A stretch of 59,932 bases of DNA from Clostridium sp. UBA701 (GCA_002298125.1 DBMJ01000019.1:1-59932); one strand, 5' to 3'. Shown: positions 26,400 to 35,309, numbered from the stretch's first letter. The notes: generated by a model not told the origin, from the letters alone. A program made the numbers and translations.

Positions 26400-27506
26400 C
26401 TATTTTTTATAATTTTTACTATAAAATTTTTTACTTATTATCTCTGCCTTTAAAGGCTTATTTCTAATTAGCACCTGGATTTCTGCTCCAAGCTCTGCAT
26501 ATTTTGAACTGATTAAGGCGAGTCCAATGTTTTTCTTTAGAGTTGGGGACATATAGCCCGTTGTAACGGTTCCAATTCTCTGTCCTTCTGCAAAAACCTC
26601 ATAGCCATGCCGTGGTATACCCCTATCCACCATCTCAAAGCCTATTAGCTTTCTTTTAGTTCCTTCCTCCTTTTGTCTTAAAAGAGCCTCTCTGCCTATG
26701 AAGTCTACCTTATTAAGCTTTACGAAAAACCCAAAACCTGCCTCAAGGGGTGAAATATCTTTAGAAATCTCATTGCCGTAAAGAGGCAATCCTGCTTCAA
26801 ATCTTAAGGTATCTCTGCAGCCAAGCCCTGCCGGCATAATGCCCTTTGTACTGCCAGCCTTTAATATTTCCTCCCAAAGCACCTCTATATCAGAGTTTGA
26901 AGCATATATTTCAAAACCATCCTCACCGGTATATCCTGTCCTGGAAATTAGACATTTAACACCTGCTATCTCCACATCTCTTTTTAGATAAAAAAACTTT
27001 ATCTCACTTAGATTAGCCTTTGTAAGCTGTTGAAGTATTTCCTCAGCCTTTGGTCCTTGAAGAGCAACCTCGGATATTTCTTTTGAAACATTGCAAAGCT
27101 CCACCTTATAGCTGCCCTTATTACTTAGCATCCACTCATAGTCCTTATCTACATTGCTGGCGTTTATAACCAGGAGGAAGTGATCACTGCTGAACCTGTA
27201 CACTAAAAGATCATCTACAACTCCTCCATTTTCATAGCACATAAAGGTGTAAATTACCTGATTGTCACTAAGTGTATCTATGTCATTAGTTACAAGGTGC
27301 TGAATAAATAGTGAGGCCTCTTCCCCCTTTACCTCTACCTCACCCATATGAGATACGTCAAATAGTCCTGCTGCATTTCTAACGGCCTCATGCTCTATGA
27401 TTATGCCCTGATACTCTACCGGAAGCTCCCAGCCTGCAAACTCTATAAGTTTACCTCCATGTCTTTTATGAGCTTCATATAGAGCAGTTTTCTTAAGGTT
27501 TTCCAT
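26400..27506 (-). CDS. gcvT: Aminomethyltransferase (T-protein)
   Basis: Releases ammonia and transfers the methylene carbon from aminomethyl-lipoyl GcvH to tetrahydrofolate. The protein has 368 residues from the ATG at 27506 (MENLKKTALYEAHKRHGGK), which is preceded by AAAAGGAGGAG. The longer frame to 27572 begins inside the riboswitch terminator and is not real. The folate-binding core includes VSHMGEVEVKG, GYTGEDGFEIY and CRDTLRFEAGLPLYGNE. It is first in gcvT-gcvH-gcvPA-gcvPB-lpdA. Confidence 0.96.
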   Translation of the reverse strand: MENLKKTALYEAHKRHGGKLIEFAGWELPVEYQGIIIEHEAVRNAAGLFDVSHMGEVEVKGEEASLFIQHLVTNDIDTLSDNQVIYTFMCYENGGVVDDLLVYRFSSDHFLLVINASNVDKDYEWMLSNKGSYKVELCNVSKEISEVALQGPKAEEILQQLTKANLSEIKFFYLKRDVEIAGVKCLISRTGYTGEDGFEIYASNSDIEVLWEEILKAGSTKGIMPAGLGCRDTLRFEAGLPLYGNEISKDISPLEAGFGFFVKLNKVDFIGREALLRQKEEGTKRKLIGFEMVDRGIPRHGYEVFAEGQRIGTVTTGYMSPTLKKNIGLALISSKYAELGAEIQVLIRNKPLKAEIISKKFYSKNYKK

Positions 27507-27524
27507 GTTTAAACTCCTCCTTTT

Positions 27525-27578
27525 AAAAATAAAGAGGGATATGATAGGCATGGCAAAAAACCCTGCCTTCATATCCCC
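27525..27578 (-). terminator. Conditional terminator of the glycine riboswitch
   Basis: On the minus strand GGGATATGA pairs with TCATATCCC. AGGCA pairs with TGCCT inside, and TTTATTTTT follows. It lies between the aptamers and the gcvT ribosome site, so it is the expression platform; glycine binding should prevent it from forming. Confidence 0.85.
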
Positions 27579-27770
27579 CTGTATATTTACCTGAAAGCTT
27601 TAATACACTCAATTATGTGCATCTTTTCTTCGTCGGTGCCATTTCTGGACTTTCCAGAGTTCCATCCATTAACGATAATTTTGCCTGAAAGTTTCTAAAT
27701 CAATGGACTTATGATTTATTGCTCCTTCGGCTACCCTAAAGGTATCTCTCGTTAACCTCATCTGGTAATA
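27579..27770 (-). promoter_or_regulatory. Tandem glycine riboswitch upstream of gcvT
   Basis: On the minus strand, aptamer I has TTAACGA/TCGTTAA closing arms, GCCGAAGGAGCAA and ACTTTCAGGCAAAA. The linker reads GGAACTCTGGAAAG. Aptamer II has GCACCGACGAAGAAAA and GCTTTCAGGTAAA. These match the glycine riboswitch consensus in order and spacing, with aptamer II diverging from the usual CCGAAGGGGCAA. It is an ON switch in this context: glycine turns on the glycine cleavage operon. Confidence 0.93.
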
Positions 27771-27796
27771 TTTATTTAAAAATACTTTTCAAGGAG

Positions 27797-27825
27797 ATTG
27801 TACACTATTATAAAAATTAAGTCAA
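27797..27825 (-). promoter_or_regulatory. Promoter of the gcv operon
   Basis: On the minus strand the -35 element TTGACT and -10 element TACAAT are 17 bases apart. The start would be near 27790, just ahead of the riboswitch. Confidence 0.8.
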
Positions 27826-27957
27826 TTGAAAATATATTAATTTATTCCTTCATAATTTAGCTTAATATTATATATGTGACTATCCTATGAAGTTTCGTTA
27901 ATAAATATTGAACTTTTAAAGCTTGTTTGCTATCATTTATTTAATTATTTAAGGCAG

Positions 27958-28947
27958 GTGTTGAAGGTGCTCTTAATAGAAAACAGTTGTACAAACCCCT
28001 ATTTTAATTTGGCAGCGGAGGAATATCTTTTAAAACACTTTGATGAAGATGTATTCATGCTGTGGAGAAATGAACCCGCCGTCATAGTGGGTAAAAATCA
28101 AAATACCCTATCTGAAATAAACCTAGACTATGTAAGGGAGCATTCCATCCCTGTAGTGAGAAGGTTAACTGGGGGAGGGGCAGTATTTCACGATTTAGGA
28201 AATTTGAATTTCACCTTTATCTTTTCTGATGAAGCAAAAAGCTTTAATAATTTCAGAAAGTTTACTGAGCCTATCATAGCTCTGTTAAACTCCCTCTCTA
28301 TAGCTGCGGAGTTTTCAGGAAGAAATGACCTCACTATAAATGACAAGAAATTCTCTGGTAATGCTCAATGCAATTATAAAAGCAAGGTAATGCATCATGG
28401 TACCCTACTGTTTTCCTCAGATATTGTGGATTTGTCTAAAGCTCTTACTCCAAAGAGCTCAAAATTTGAAGGAAAGGCAGTAAAGTCCGTTTCCAGCAGG
28501 GTTACCAACATAAGCGAGCACCTTACAGAGCCTATGGACATCTTAGAGTTTAAGAGTATGCTTATGAATTATATGTATAAGCACTACCGCGGCAGCATAT
28601 TCTATGAATTTACCAAAGAGGATTTAGATAATATAAAAAAGCTTCAGGATGAAAAATATAGCACCTGGGCTTGGAACTTTGGAAGCTCTCCAAAATACAA
28701 CTTTGAGAACACCTTAAAATACAGCGGCGGTAATGTAGAGGTTGCCCTTCAGGTGGAAAAGGGAATTATTGTGAATATAAAAATCTTTGGGGATTTCTTT
28801 GGGAAGGCTGATATATCAGAGCTTGAAGAGATGCTTACCGGTGCAGAGCATTCAGAGCAAGCCCTATTAGAGGCTTTAAGGCAGACTGATGTGGGTGAGT
28901 ATCTTGCAGGAATTACAGCAGAGGAGCTCATTCACGGCTTGATATAA
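27958..28947 (+). CDS. lplA: Lipoate-protein ligase A
   Basis: Activates lipoate with ATP and attaches it to acceptor lysines such as GcvH Lys63. The protein has about 326-329 residues. Motifs are NPYFNLAAEEYLL, the lipoyl-AMP site RRLTGGGAVFHDLGNLNF, and MHHGTLLF. A C-terminal accessory domain follows from about residue 245. The start is uncertain: GTG at 27958, TTG at 27961 or GTG at 27967. AGGTG six bases before the last makes MLLIENSCTN attractive. It is divergent from the gcv operon, which fits its role. Confidence 0.92.
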   Translation: MLKVLLIENSCTNPYFNLAAEEYLLKHFDEDVFMLWRNEPAVIVGKNQNTLSEINLDYVREHSIPVVRRLTGGGAVFHDLGNLNFTFIFSDEAKSFNNFRKFTEPIIALLNSLSIAAEFSGRNDLTINDKKFSGNAQCNYKSKVMHHGTLLFSSDIVDLSKALTPKSSKFEGKAVKSVSSRVTNISEHLTEPMDILEFKSMLMNYMYKHYRGSIFYEFTKEDLDNIKKLQDEKYSTWAWNFGSSPKYNFENTLKYSGGNVEVALQVEKGIIVNIKIFGDFFGKADISELEEMLTGAEHSEQALLEALRQTDVGEYLAGITAEELIHGLI

Positions 28948-28989
28948 TAAAAATGCCACAACTATTAACCTTTATAAATTCTATAAATA

Positions 28990-29030
28990 AAAAGACCCTG
29001 TGAAATCAAATATTCACAAGGTCTTTTATT
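28990..29030 (+). terminator. Terminator after lplA, probably shared with tRNA-Arg(CCT)
   Basis: AAAGACC-TGTGAA pairs with TTCACA-GGTCTTT around a short loop, followed by TTTTATT. On the minus strand it directly follows the tRNA and also ends in T-rich sequence, so it may act both ways. Confidence 0.75.
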
Positions 29031-29106
29031 GGTGTGCCCGAGAGGAATCGAACCCCCGGCACGCGGTTTAGGAAACCGCTGCTCTATCCTACTGAGCTAC
29101 GAGCAC
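29030..29106 (-). tRNA. tRNA-Arg(CCT)
   Basis: On the minus strand GTGCTCG pairs with CGGGCAC, with an encoded CCA. The anticodon arm GCGGT-TTCCTAA-ACCGC gives CCT. D-arm GCTCAGTAGGATAGAGC and T-arm GGTTCGATTCC are normal. Confidence 0.96.
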
Positions 29107-29261
29107 ATATATAATTCACAATATATATTATCTCCATATCACTATTTTGTCAACGGGAAAATAAAGGGCGGGGGTATGGAATGATTTTTCTGTTAATTTG
29201 TGATAAAATATACATAATAATATGGTAAGCTTTAGAAAAATGAACTAACAGGAGTGATGAT

Positions 29262-30650
29262 ATGAGTAAGATAAACATAACAGAAACCGTTCTAAGAGAC
29301 GCCAATCAATCTCTTATAGCTACCAGAATGGCCTTTGATGAATTTGCACCCATTCTTTCAGAAATGGACGAGGCAGGCTACTACTCCTTGGAGTGCTGGG
29401 GAGGAGCCACCTTTGACTCCTGCCTAAGATACTTAAATGAGGACCCCTGGGAAAGGCTTAAAAACATAAAAGACGTAGTTAAGAAGACTCCTCTTCAAAT
29501 GCTTCTTAGAGGTCAGAACATATTAGGCTATAAGCACTACCCTGATGATGTTGTAACAAACTTTGTTAAAATGTCTGTTTACTACGGTATGGATATAATA
29601 AGAATTTTTGATGCACTAAATGATTTTAGAAATATTGAAGTTGCTATGAAGGAAACCAAGAAGCAGGGTGCTCATGCTCAAGGCACCATAGTATATACTG
29701 TAAGTCCAATACACGATCTAGACAACTACGCAAAGCTTGCTAAGGATTTAGAAAACATGGGAGCAGACTCCATATGCATTAAGGATATGGCAGGGCTTAT
29801 TATGCCCCAGACTGCCTATGATCTAGTAAAGAGCATAAAGTCTGTTACTAAGCTTCCTGTGTTTTTGCATTCTCATTCCACCAATGGTCTGGCAGAGATG
29901 TCCTACTTAAAGGCAGCAGAGGCAGGAGTAGATGGTATTGATTGTGCCATTTCAGCCTTCTCCAGCGGTACTGCCCAGCCTCCAACAGAGTCTATGCACT
30001 TTGCACTTTTAGCTTCAGGCTTTGAAACCTCATTAAAGGATAAGAAACTTAAGAAAATAAATGATTTCTTTAAGCCTATAAGGGCAAATTTCTTAGCTTC
30101 AGGAGTTATGGACCCCAAGGTACTTACCCCGCAGCCAGAGGCTCTAACCTACCAGATTCCTGGTGGTATGCTTTCTAATATGATATCTCAGCTTAAGGCA
30201 CAAAACTCCATTGAAAAGCTGGATGAGGTGCTGGCAGAGGTTCCAAAGGTTAGAGAAGACCTAGGTTATCCCCCTCTGGTTACACCTATGAGCCAGATGG
30301 TGGGAACTCAAGCCACAGTTAATGTGCTTACTGGTGAAAGATATAAAATGATACTAAAGGAGGTAAAGGCCTACTGCAAGGGTGAATACGGCAAAGCACC
30401 AGGAGAGATCAATGAGGAGCTTATGAAAAAGGCCCTTGGCGATGATGTGCCCGTTACCGGCAGATATGCAGATACCTTAGAGCCTGTGTTTGAGAAGACC
30501 AGGGAGGAGCTTAAGGAACTTACCACAAGAGATCAGGATGTATTAAGCTATCTATTGTTCCCTCAAATTACTGAGGACTTCCTTAAGAACAGAAAGAACC
30601 ACCCTTCCGAGGAGCAGCTAAAGGAAGAGACCAATACAATAACAATCTAA
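29262..30650 (+). CDS. Oxaloacetate decarboxylase/pyruvate carboxylase carboxyltransferase subunit
   Basis: Carboxyltransferase of 462 residues in the HMGL-like TIM-barrel plus PYC_OADA domain family. TVLRDANQSLIATRM holds the metal-binding Asp, CIKDMAG the lysine that is carbamylated in relatives, and FLHSHSTNGLAEMSY the metal-binding histidines. The C-terminus ends at the conserved helical domain, and no biotinyl (AMKM) domain is present. It must therefore act on a separate biotin carrier or be part of a multi-subunit decarboxylase or transcarboxylase, but no carrier gene lies nearby. ACAGGAGTG precedes the ATG. Substrate is oxaloacetate/pyruvate by family. Confidence 0.85.
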   Translation: MSKINITETVLRDANQSLIATRMAFDEFAPILSEMDEAGYYSLECWGGATFDSCLRYLNEDPWERLKNIKDVVKKTPLQMLLRGQNILGYKHYPDDVVTNFVKMSVYYGMDIIRIFDALNDFRNIEVAMKETKKQGAHAQGTIVYTVSPIHDLDNYAKLAKDLENMGADSICIKDMAGLIMPQTAYDLVKSIKSVTKLPVFLHSHSTNGLAEMSYLKAAEAGVDGIDCAISAFSSGTAQPPTESMHFALLASGFETSLKDKKLKKINDFFKPIRANFLASGVMDPKVLTPQPEALTYQIPGGMLSNMISQLKAQNSIEKLDEVLAEVPKVREDLGYPPLVTPMSQMVGTQATVNVLTGERYKMILKEVKAYCKGEYGKAPGEINEELMKKALGDDVPVTGRYADTLEPVFEKTREELKELTTRDQDVLSYLLFPQITEDFLKNRKNHPSEEQLKEETNTITI

Positions 30651-30659
30651 TTAAATTTA

Positions 30660-30697
30660 AAACCCTTTCTTAAGTGTGCTTAGAAAGGGTTTTTTCA
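30660..30697 (+). terminator. Terminator after the carboxyltransferase gene
   Basis: AACCCTTTCT-AAG pairs with CTTAGAAAGGGTT around TGTG and runs into TTTTTT. Confidence 0.85.
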
Positions 30698-30731
30698 TAA
30701 AAAAAGTCCCCTTATCAAAACGATAAGGGGC
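30698..30731 (-). terminator. Terminator after the YhgE/Pip gene
   Basis: On the minus strand CCCCTTATC and GATAAGGGG form a perfect stem around five bases, followed by ACTTTTTTT. Confidence 0.85.
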
Positions 30732-30773
30732 AAGTTTGGGGTTAATTTATCTGATGTAACACAATTGTAAGAA

Positions 30774-33476
30774 TTAAACTGTTTCAGCAGAGTCCTTTAA
30801 CTCCTTTATCCTATTTTGAACCCTGTCTGCTCTTTCCTTAAATATTACGGAGATCGCAATAAACGCCACCATAATCATAAGAAGTATACCTGCATCCTGC
30901 ATAAATACACTGTAGTCTACTCCTGAGATGGCCTCTCTTAGTCCTGATACTCCGTAGGTAAAGGGCATTATTGGATTTAGTATCCTGAAGAATTTTGGTA
31001 CAACCTCTATGGGGAAGGTACCAGCACAGGAGGTCAATTGAAGTATTAATAATATAATACTGAGTAATCTTCCTACCTGTCCCATCAGGAATACCAGACA
31101 CTGAATAATAGCTATAAAGGTGAAGGACAACAAGATATTAAAGGCGAAATACAGCGGTACACTCTGGGGTGATAGTCCCAGTGCCAATACAATTACGCTG
31201 GCAAGAACAGCTTGGATTATACCTATATAGCCATAGGATAAAAATTTACCAAGCACCAGTGATACAGGACCTGCCTTTATATCATCATCTGTCTTATCTG
31301 TTATTATAAAGAACATCATTATTGCTCCTACCCAAAGAGAAAGCGGGATAAAATATGGAGCAAAGCCTATTCCGTAATTTTTTACCGGGTTTAGTGGTTT
31401 TTCCTCCATAGTTAATGGAGCTGACACAAATTCGGCCATATCCTCAGAGCTATTTATTAAGCTACCACTGATCTTGTCTGAACCTTCCTGCAATTTGCTG
31501 TAAAGCTCTCCACTGCCGTCCTTAAGCTGAGTCATACCTCCTTGAAGAGTGTTGGTCCCTGCATAAAGAGTGTTTAGTCCAGAATTTAGCTTGTAAGCAC
31601 CATCATAGAGGGCGTTTATTCCTGTGGTAAGCTGTGGAAGCTGATTTATAAGCCCCTTTGCAGTTTCTATATTCCCATCCTCCAGCGCACTATTTACCAC
31701 CTGAAGGATTTTTTCGTTGTTTTGCAGGTTCTTCTGCGCTGTGAGCAGATCGTTTACCAGTTGAGGAGCTGAAGCCAGACTATTCATAGCATTTGGTCCC
31801 ATAGACTGGGAAATTGCTGTAATAACTGGAGCTGCATCCTGCATATCCTTTTCTAAGGCCTGAAGCTTTCCTATACTGCTTAAGAGCTCTGGCTTTTGAA
31901 GCTCTGTCATAAGTGCTGTGGTCTTAGCTAAAGTGTCGCTGCTATTTTTAAGATCCTGCTGCATAGTGTTGAGTTTTAAAAACACTGCATTATAATAGGC
32001 TAAGTTCTCTGGAGTAAGTGCACCCTGAAGCATTCCAAGCATTGGTGCATCTTTTACAAACTGCTGCTGTACCTTGCCTAGTGAGGTCAAAGTAGGTACA
32101 AGGCTATTTTCCATATAGTTCTTTGAGCTCTGCATGTTTGCTGAGGTTTGTGAAGTAAGCCCTGCATAACCATCAACCAATGCCTTAAGCTTTGCATTTG
32201 CAGCAGCTGCTGCTTCTCCCCCAGCCACAGGATAAGCAGTATCTATGGCTGCCTTAAGGGCTGCAGTATTTTCAGCCTTTGTGAGAGCATCTGCATGAAG
32301 ACTGTATTCATCTGCTGCTATTATTTGATTTGTGACAAAGCTGCTAATACCTGCTGTGTCTAAGCTAGTAAGTGTCCCTGCATTTGTAAGCAGGCTTTTT
32401 AGCTCTGCTGCATTCTCAGGCTGAAGTAATGGAAGTAAGGCGTTAAATTTACTCATATCCACCTGTGAAAGCTCTTTAGAATCCAGCATTATCTTGTTTA
32501 GATTAGTCTGGTTTTGTGGAGTCATAAGCTCCTTACCAGTACTTACTGCATTGCTACTTAAAAGAGCAGGTATATTTGCAGCCTTTAAATCCTTCTCCGT
32601 TCTATTAAACAGTGCCATATTTCCTGGGGTCATAACCTGAGGCACTATCTTTAACATTGAAGTATCTGCCTTACCAAGACCTTCTGCCGTAGCTGTTAAG
32701 CTTCTGGCGGAGGCTATTGTATTTTTATCCTGTATAAGTTTTAATAAGTCCTGGTTCTTTTCAACTACTCCTGTAACCTTACCTACACCGCTTACAGCAG
32801 TTGAAAGTCCATCTGAAAGCTGTTTAGACCCATCTCTAAGTGCCAATGCACCACTGTTAAGCTCACTGCTTCCCTTTGCTGCCTGCTCTATGCCGTCATT
32901 TAGCTTCTTGCTGCCATCTGCAGCCTTTATCATTCCGTCCTTTAGCTCATAGAGATTGTCAAAGGTAATCTTGGTATATTCCTTTGATATTCCCTTTACC
33001 AGCTCCTGCTTAAGCTCCAGCATAACCTTTCCGTTTACCTGGGCTGCAAGAAAGTTCTTTTTCTCATTAGCTACATATTTTATTTTCGGAGGTGTAGGCG
33101 CTCCATCCTTTGCACTTAATACCTTTTGAGAAAAATCCTCTGGAATAAGAAATAAGGCATAATAATCCTTACCCTCAAGACCCTTTTGTGCAGTTTCATA
33201 ATCAACAAAGGTCCAACCCACCTGATGATTATTCTTTAAATTGTTTACCATGTCATTACCAAAGTTTACATTGCTTCCATCCTTTAGAGTTCCCTTATCC
33301 TGGTTAACTACAGCTACCTTCATTTTATCAAGCTTGCTGTATGGATCCCAGAAGGCATAGAGGTAAAGTAAGCTATACAGTAATGGTACTATGATTATTG
33401 CTACTACAGATACTCTTATGAAACGGTTTTTCATAATGCTTTTAATGTCTCTGCTGGCAACCTTTAAAAAATTCAT
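30774..33476 (-). CDS. YhgE/Pip-type membrane protein (ABC-2-like)
   Basis: Large membrane protein of 900 residues. One N-terminal transmembrane helix (about 22-45) is followed by a long extracellular region of about 600 residues with Pip repeats (LNDGIEQAAKGSSELNSGALALRDGSKQL and the YDGAYKLNSGLNTLYAGTNTL region). Five to six C-terminal helices form the ABC-2-like part (about 680-880). Relatives are Lactococcus Pip phage receptor, YhgE and type VII secretion EsaA-like proteins. Role here is unknown; export or envelope stress are possible. The TetR gene next door and tandem operators in front of this gene suggest direct repression. Confidence 0.85.
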   Translation of the reverse strand: MNFLKVASRDIKSIMKNRFIRVSVVAIIIVPLLYSLLYLYAFWDPYSKLDKMKVAVVNQDKGTLKDGSNVNFGNDMVNNLKNNHQVGWTFVDYETAQKGLEGKDYYALFLIPEDFSQKVLSAKDGAPTPPKIKYVANEKKNFLAAQVNGKVMLELKQELVKGISKEYTKITFDNLYELKDGMIKAADGSKKLNDGIEQAAKGSSELNSGALALRDGSKQLSDGLSTAVSGVGKVTGVVEKNQDLLKLIQDKNTIASARSLTATAEGLGKADTSMLKIVPQVMTPGNMALFNRTEKDLKAANIPALLSSNAVSTGKELMTPQNQTNLNKIMLDSKELSQVDMSKFNALLPLLQPENAAELKSLLTNAGTLTSLDTAGISSFVTNQIIAADEYSLHADALTKAENTAALKAAIDTAYPVAGGEAAAAANAKLKALVDGYAGLTSQTSANMQSSKNYMENSLVPTLTSLGKVQQQFVKDAPMLGMLQGALTPENLAYYNAVFLKLNTMQQDLKNSSDTLAKTTALMTELQKPELLSSIGKLQALEKDMQDAAPVITAISQSMGPNAMNSLASAPQLVNDLLTAQKNLQNNEKILQVVNSALEDGNIETAKGLINQLPQLTTGINALYDGAYKLNSGLNTLYAGTNTLQGGMTQLKDGSGELYSKLQEGSDKISGSLINSSEDMAEFVSAPLTMEEKPLNPVKNYGIGFAPYFIPLSLWVGAIMMFFIITDKTDDDIKAGPVSLVLGKFLSYGYIGIIQAVLASVIVLALGLSPQSVPLYFAFNILLSFTFIAIIQCLVFLMGQVGRLLSIILLILQLTSCAGTFPIEVVPKFFRILNPIMPFTYGVSGLREAISGVDYSVFMQDAGILLMIMVAFIAISVIFKERADRVQNRIKELKDSAETV

Positions 33477-33497
33477 ACCCTCACCTCATTCTAGTTA

Positions 33498-33534
33498 TAC
33501 TGACTATTCGGTATATACTGACCAGTCAGTTATA
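33498..33534 (-). promoter_or_regulatory. Tandem TetR operators in front of the YhgE/Pip gene
   Basis: Two adjacent copies of an ATACTGAC-x-A-x-TC-x-GT element lie at 33498-33516 and 33515-33534. The second contains the near-perfect palindrome ACTGAC-CA-GTCAGT. The same half-site ATACTG/CAGTAT occurs in front of the TetR gene at 34200. Confidence 0.75.
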
Positions 33535-33569
33535 TTTATACTACTTTCTAAGTGAGTTGTCAACACCCC

Positions 33570-33603
33570 AAAAAATAAAAAAAGACCCGTTTTTAGGTCT
33601 TTC
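33570..33603 (-). terminator. Terminator after the TetR gene
   Basis: On the minus strand AAAGACC pairs with GGTCTTT around TAAAAAC, followed by a long T-rich run. Confidence 0.8.
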
Positions 33604-33609
33604 TATATA

Positions 33610-34185
33610 CTATGCTTGAATGCCCTTTAAAATATAGTGAATAAGGTTCTCTATCACCTTATCTACCTCATTTACATCTTTATTTATAAGCTCATAAACT
33701 GCAGCAGAGCATATTGCCCCAAACACAGTAAAGGACATGAGTGCTGTATCAGAGGTCTTAATTACACCTTCAGCAACAGCCTCCTTAAGATGGGATTCTA
33801 TGTTTTCTATATAGTCTCCTATAAGCTCTCGAAGCTGAAGATGTCTTATCTCCGTTCCCCAAAGCTGACTCATAACTACCTTAAAGAAATCCCTGTTTTC
33901 ATATACCACCTGCAGCTGAGTACGGCATAAGTTCTCAAGCTTGCCTATGGGGTTTGATTCAATAGAGGTAGCTGCTTCTAAATCCTCTTTAAGTACCTTC
34001 ATACCCTCTGATATTATGTAGCTAAATATTTCTTCCTTACTCTTAAAATGATAGTAAAGAGTTCCTTTAGCCACTCCTGCTTCTAGAGCTATATCATCCA
34101 TGGTAGCTCCATCATAGCCACTCTTAGAAAACACCTTAATAGCTGCCTCATAGATAGCATGTTTTGTCTTACTCACTTTTATCAC
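33610..34185 (-). CDS. TetR-family transcriptional regulator
   Basis: Regulator of 191 residues. The N-terminal helix-turn-helix (about 10-55) reads AAIKVFSKSGYDGATMDDIALEAGVAKGTLYYHFKSKEEIF, the standard TetR pattern. The C-terminal ligand domain is divergent, with no known effector. It is followed by its terminator and then by the YhgE/Pip gene on the same strand. Palindromes sharing ACTG/CAGT half-sites lie in front of both genes, so it very likely represses itself and the membrane protein. Confidence 0.9.
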   Translation of the reverse strand: MIKVSKTKHAIYEAAIKVFSKSGYDGATMDDIALEAGVAKGTLYYHFKSKEEIFSYIISEGMKVLKEDLEAATSIESNPIGKLENLCRTQLQVVYENRDFFKVVMSQLWGTEIRHLQLRELIGDYIENIESHLKEAVAEGVIKTSDTALMSFTVFGAICSAAVYELINKDVNEVDKVIENLIHYILKGIQA

Positions 34186-34199
34186 TCCAACACATATAT

Positions 34200-34221
34200 T
34201 TTTATACTGGTCAGTATAAAA
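34200..34221 (-). promoter_or_regulatory. TetR autoregulatory operator
   Basis: TTTTATACTG (34200-34209) and CAGTATAAAA (34212-34221) are perfect inverted repeats with a two-base centre, 15 bases upstream of the TetR start. It matches the tandem sites at 33498-33534. Confidence 0.8.
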
Positions 34222-34378
34222 ACTCTATTATTAATTATACACTTAATTTACTATAACTCAACTATATTTTCAAAATAGTTTCAAAAGTCATTACTTCTAA
34301 AAATGATTATTAATTTTATATTAACTTTGCTATAATGTATATTAGTTAACTACTTCCCACTAAAAAAGGAGGGATATT

Positions 34379-35269
34379 TTGATAAAATACTACGATAGAA
34401 ATAAAAAAACCTATGAAGTAGAAAAGGTTGCAGGTAAAAGATACTTAGATTGGACCTATAACTCTCCTATAGGGCGTTCCTTTCTTAAGGCTGTAATAAA
34501 GAGAAGAATCTTTTCTAAATTCTATGGAAAATACTGTGATACAAATTTTAGCAAAAATAAAATCAGTAAGTTTGTAAAGGAATTTGATATAGATTTGTCT
34601 CAAAGCAAGCATAAAATAGAAGAATTTACTTCCTTTAATGATTTTTTTGTGCGAGAACTAACGGAGGCTGCAAGACCTATAGATTTCAGTGAAACTGTTC
34701 TTGTCTCCCCTGGAGACGGAAAGCTTTTAGCCTTTGATACCATTGATTTAAAAAGACTCGTCCAGGTTAAAGGCATAACCTACAGCCTAAAGGAGCTAAT
34801 TCAGGAGGAAGCTGTAGCCTCACGTTATGACAAGGGCTGTTGCTTAATATTAAGACTTTGTCCTACTGACTATCACAGGTTTCACTTTTTAGACAGTGGT
34901 ACCTGCGATGAAACAAATTTTATAAAGGGGCAGTATTATTCTGTTAACCCAGTAGCACTAAGTAAAATACCCAAACTTTTTTGCCAAAACAAGAGGACCT
35001 GGAGTATTTTCCACTCAGACAATTTTGGAGATGTACTATATATTGAGGTGGGAGCTACCTGCGTTGGTACCATCATTGAAACCTATACTCCTAACACCAG
35101 AGTAAAAAAAGGTGGGGAAAAGGGCTATTTTAAATTTGGAGGCTCTACAGTGGTGCTTTTCTTTGAGCCAGACAAAATTAAAATTCATGAGGAAATAATG
35201 AAGCACAGTGCTGACGGCATTGAAACCGCTGTGCTCTTCGGAGAAACCATTGGAGAGAAATATAAATAA
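34379..35269 (+). CDS. psd: Phosphatidylserine decarboxylase proenzyme
   Basis: Makes phosphatidylethanolamine from phosphatidylserine at the membrane. The protein has 296 residues. The proenzyme cleaves itself between Gly255 and Ser256 in FGGST, and the serine becomes the pyruvoyl group. The usual motif is LGST; here it is GGST. The LCPTDYHRFH histidine motif and the N-terminal GKRYLDWTYNSPIG typical of clostridial Psd are present. It starts with TTG at 34379 behind AAGGAGG. It is a single gene with its own terminator; no pssA is in the window. Confidence 0.95.
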   Translation: MIKYYDRNKKTYEVEKVAGKRYLDWTYNSPIGRSFLKAVIKRRIFSKFYGKYCDTNFSKNKISKFVKEFDIDLSQSKHKIEEFTSFNDFFVRELTEAARPIDFSETVLVSPGDGKLLAFDTIDLKRLVQVKGITYSLKELIQEEAVASRYDKGCCLILRLCPTDYHRFHFLDSGTCDETNFIKGQYYSVNPVALSKIPKLFCQNKRTWSIFHSDNFGDVLYIEVGATCVGTIIETYTPNTRVKKGGEKGYFKFGGSTVVLFFEPDKIKIHEEIMKHSADGIETAVLFGETIGEKYK

Positions 35270-35274
35270 AAATT

Positions 35275-35309
35275 AGCTGCAGCTTACCTAGTAAACTGCA
35301 GCTTTTTTA
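35275..35309 (+). terminator. Terminator after psd
   Basis: AGCTGCAG pairs with CTGCAGCT, with TAC/GTA inside, and TTTTTTA follows. Confidence 0.85.

Noticed and set aside
27507..27572. Longer N-terminus for gcvT starting at 27572
   Set aside because: The extra codons lie inside the riboswitch terminator hairpin. The ATG at 27506 has a perfect ribosome site and gives the family's normal N-terminus.
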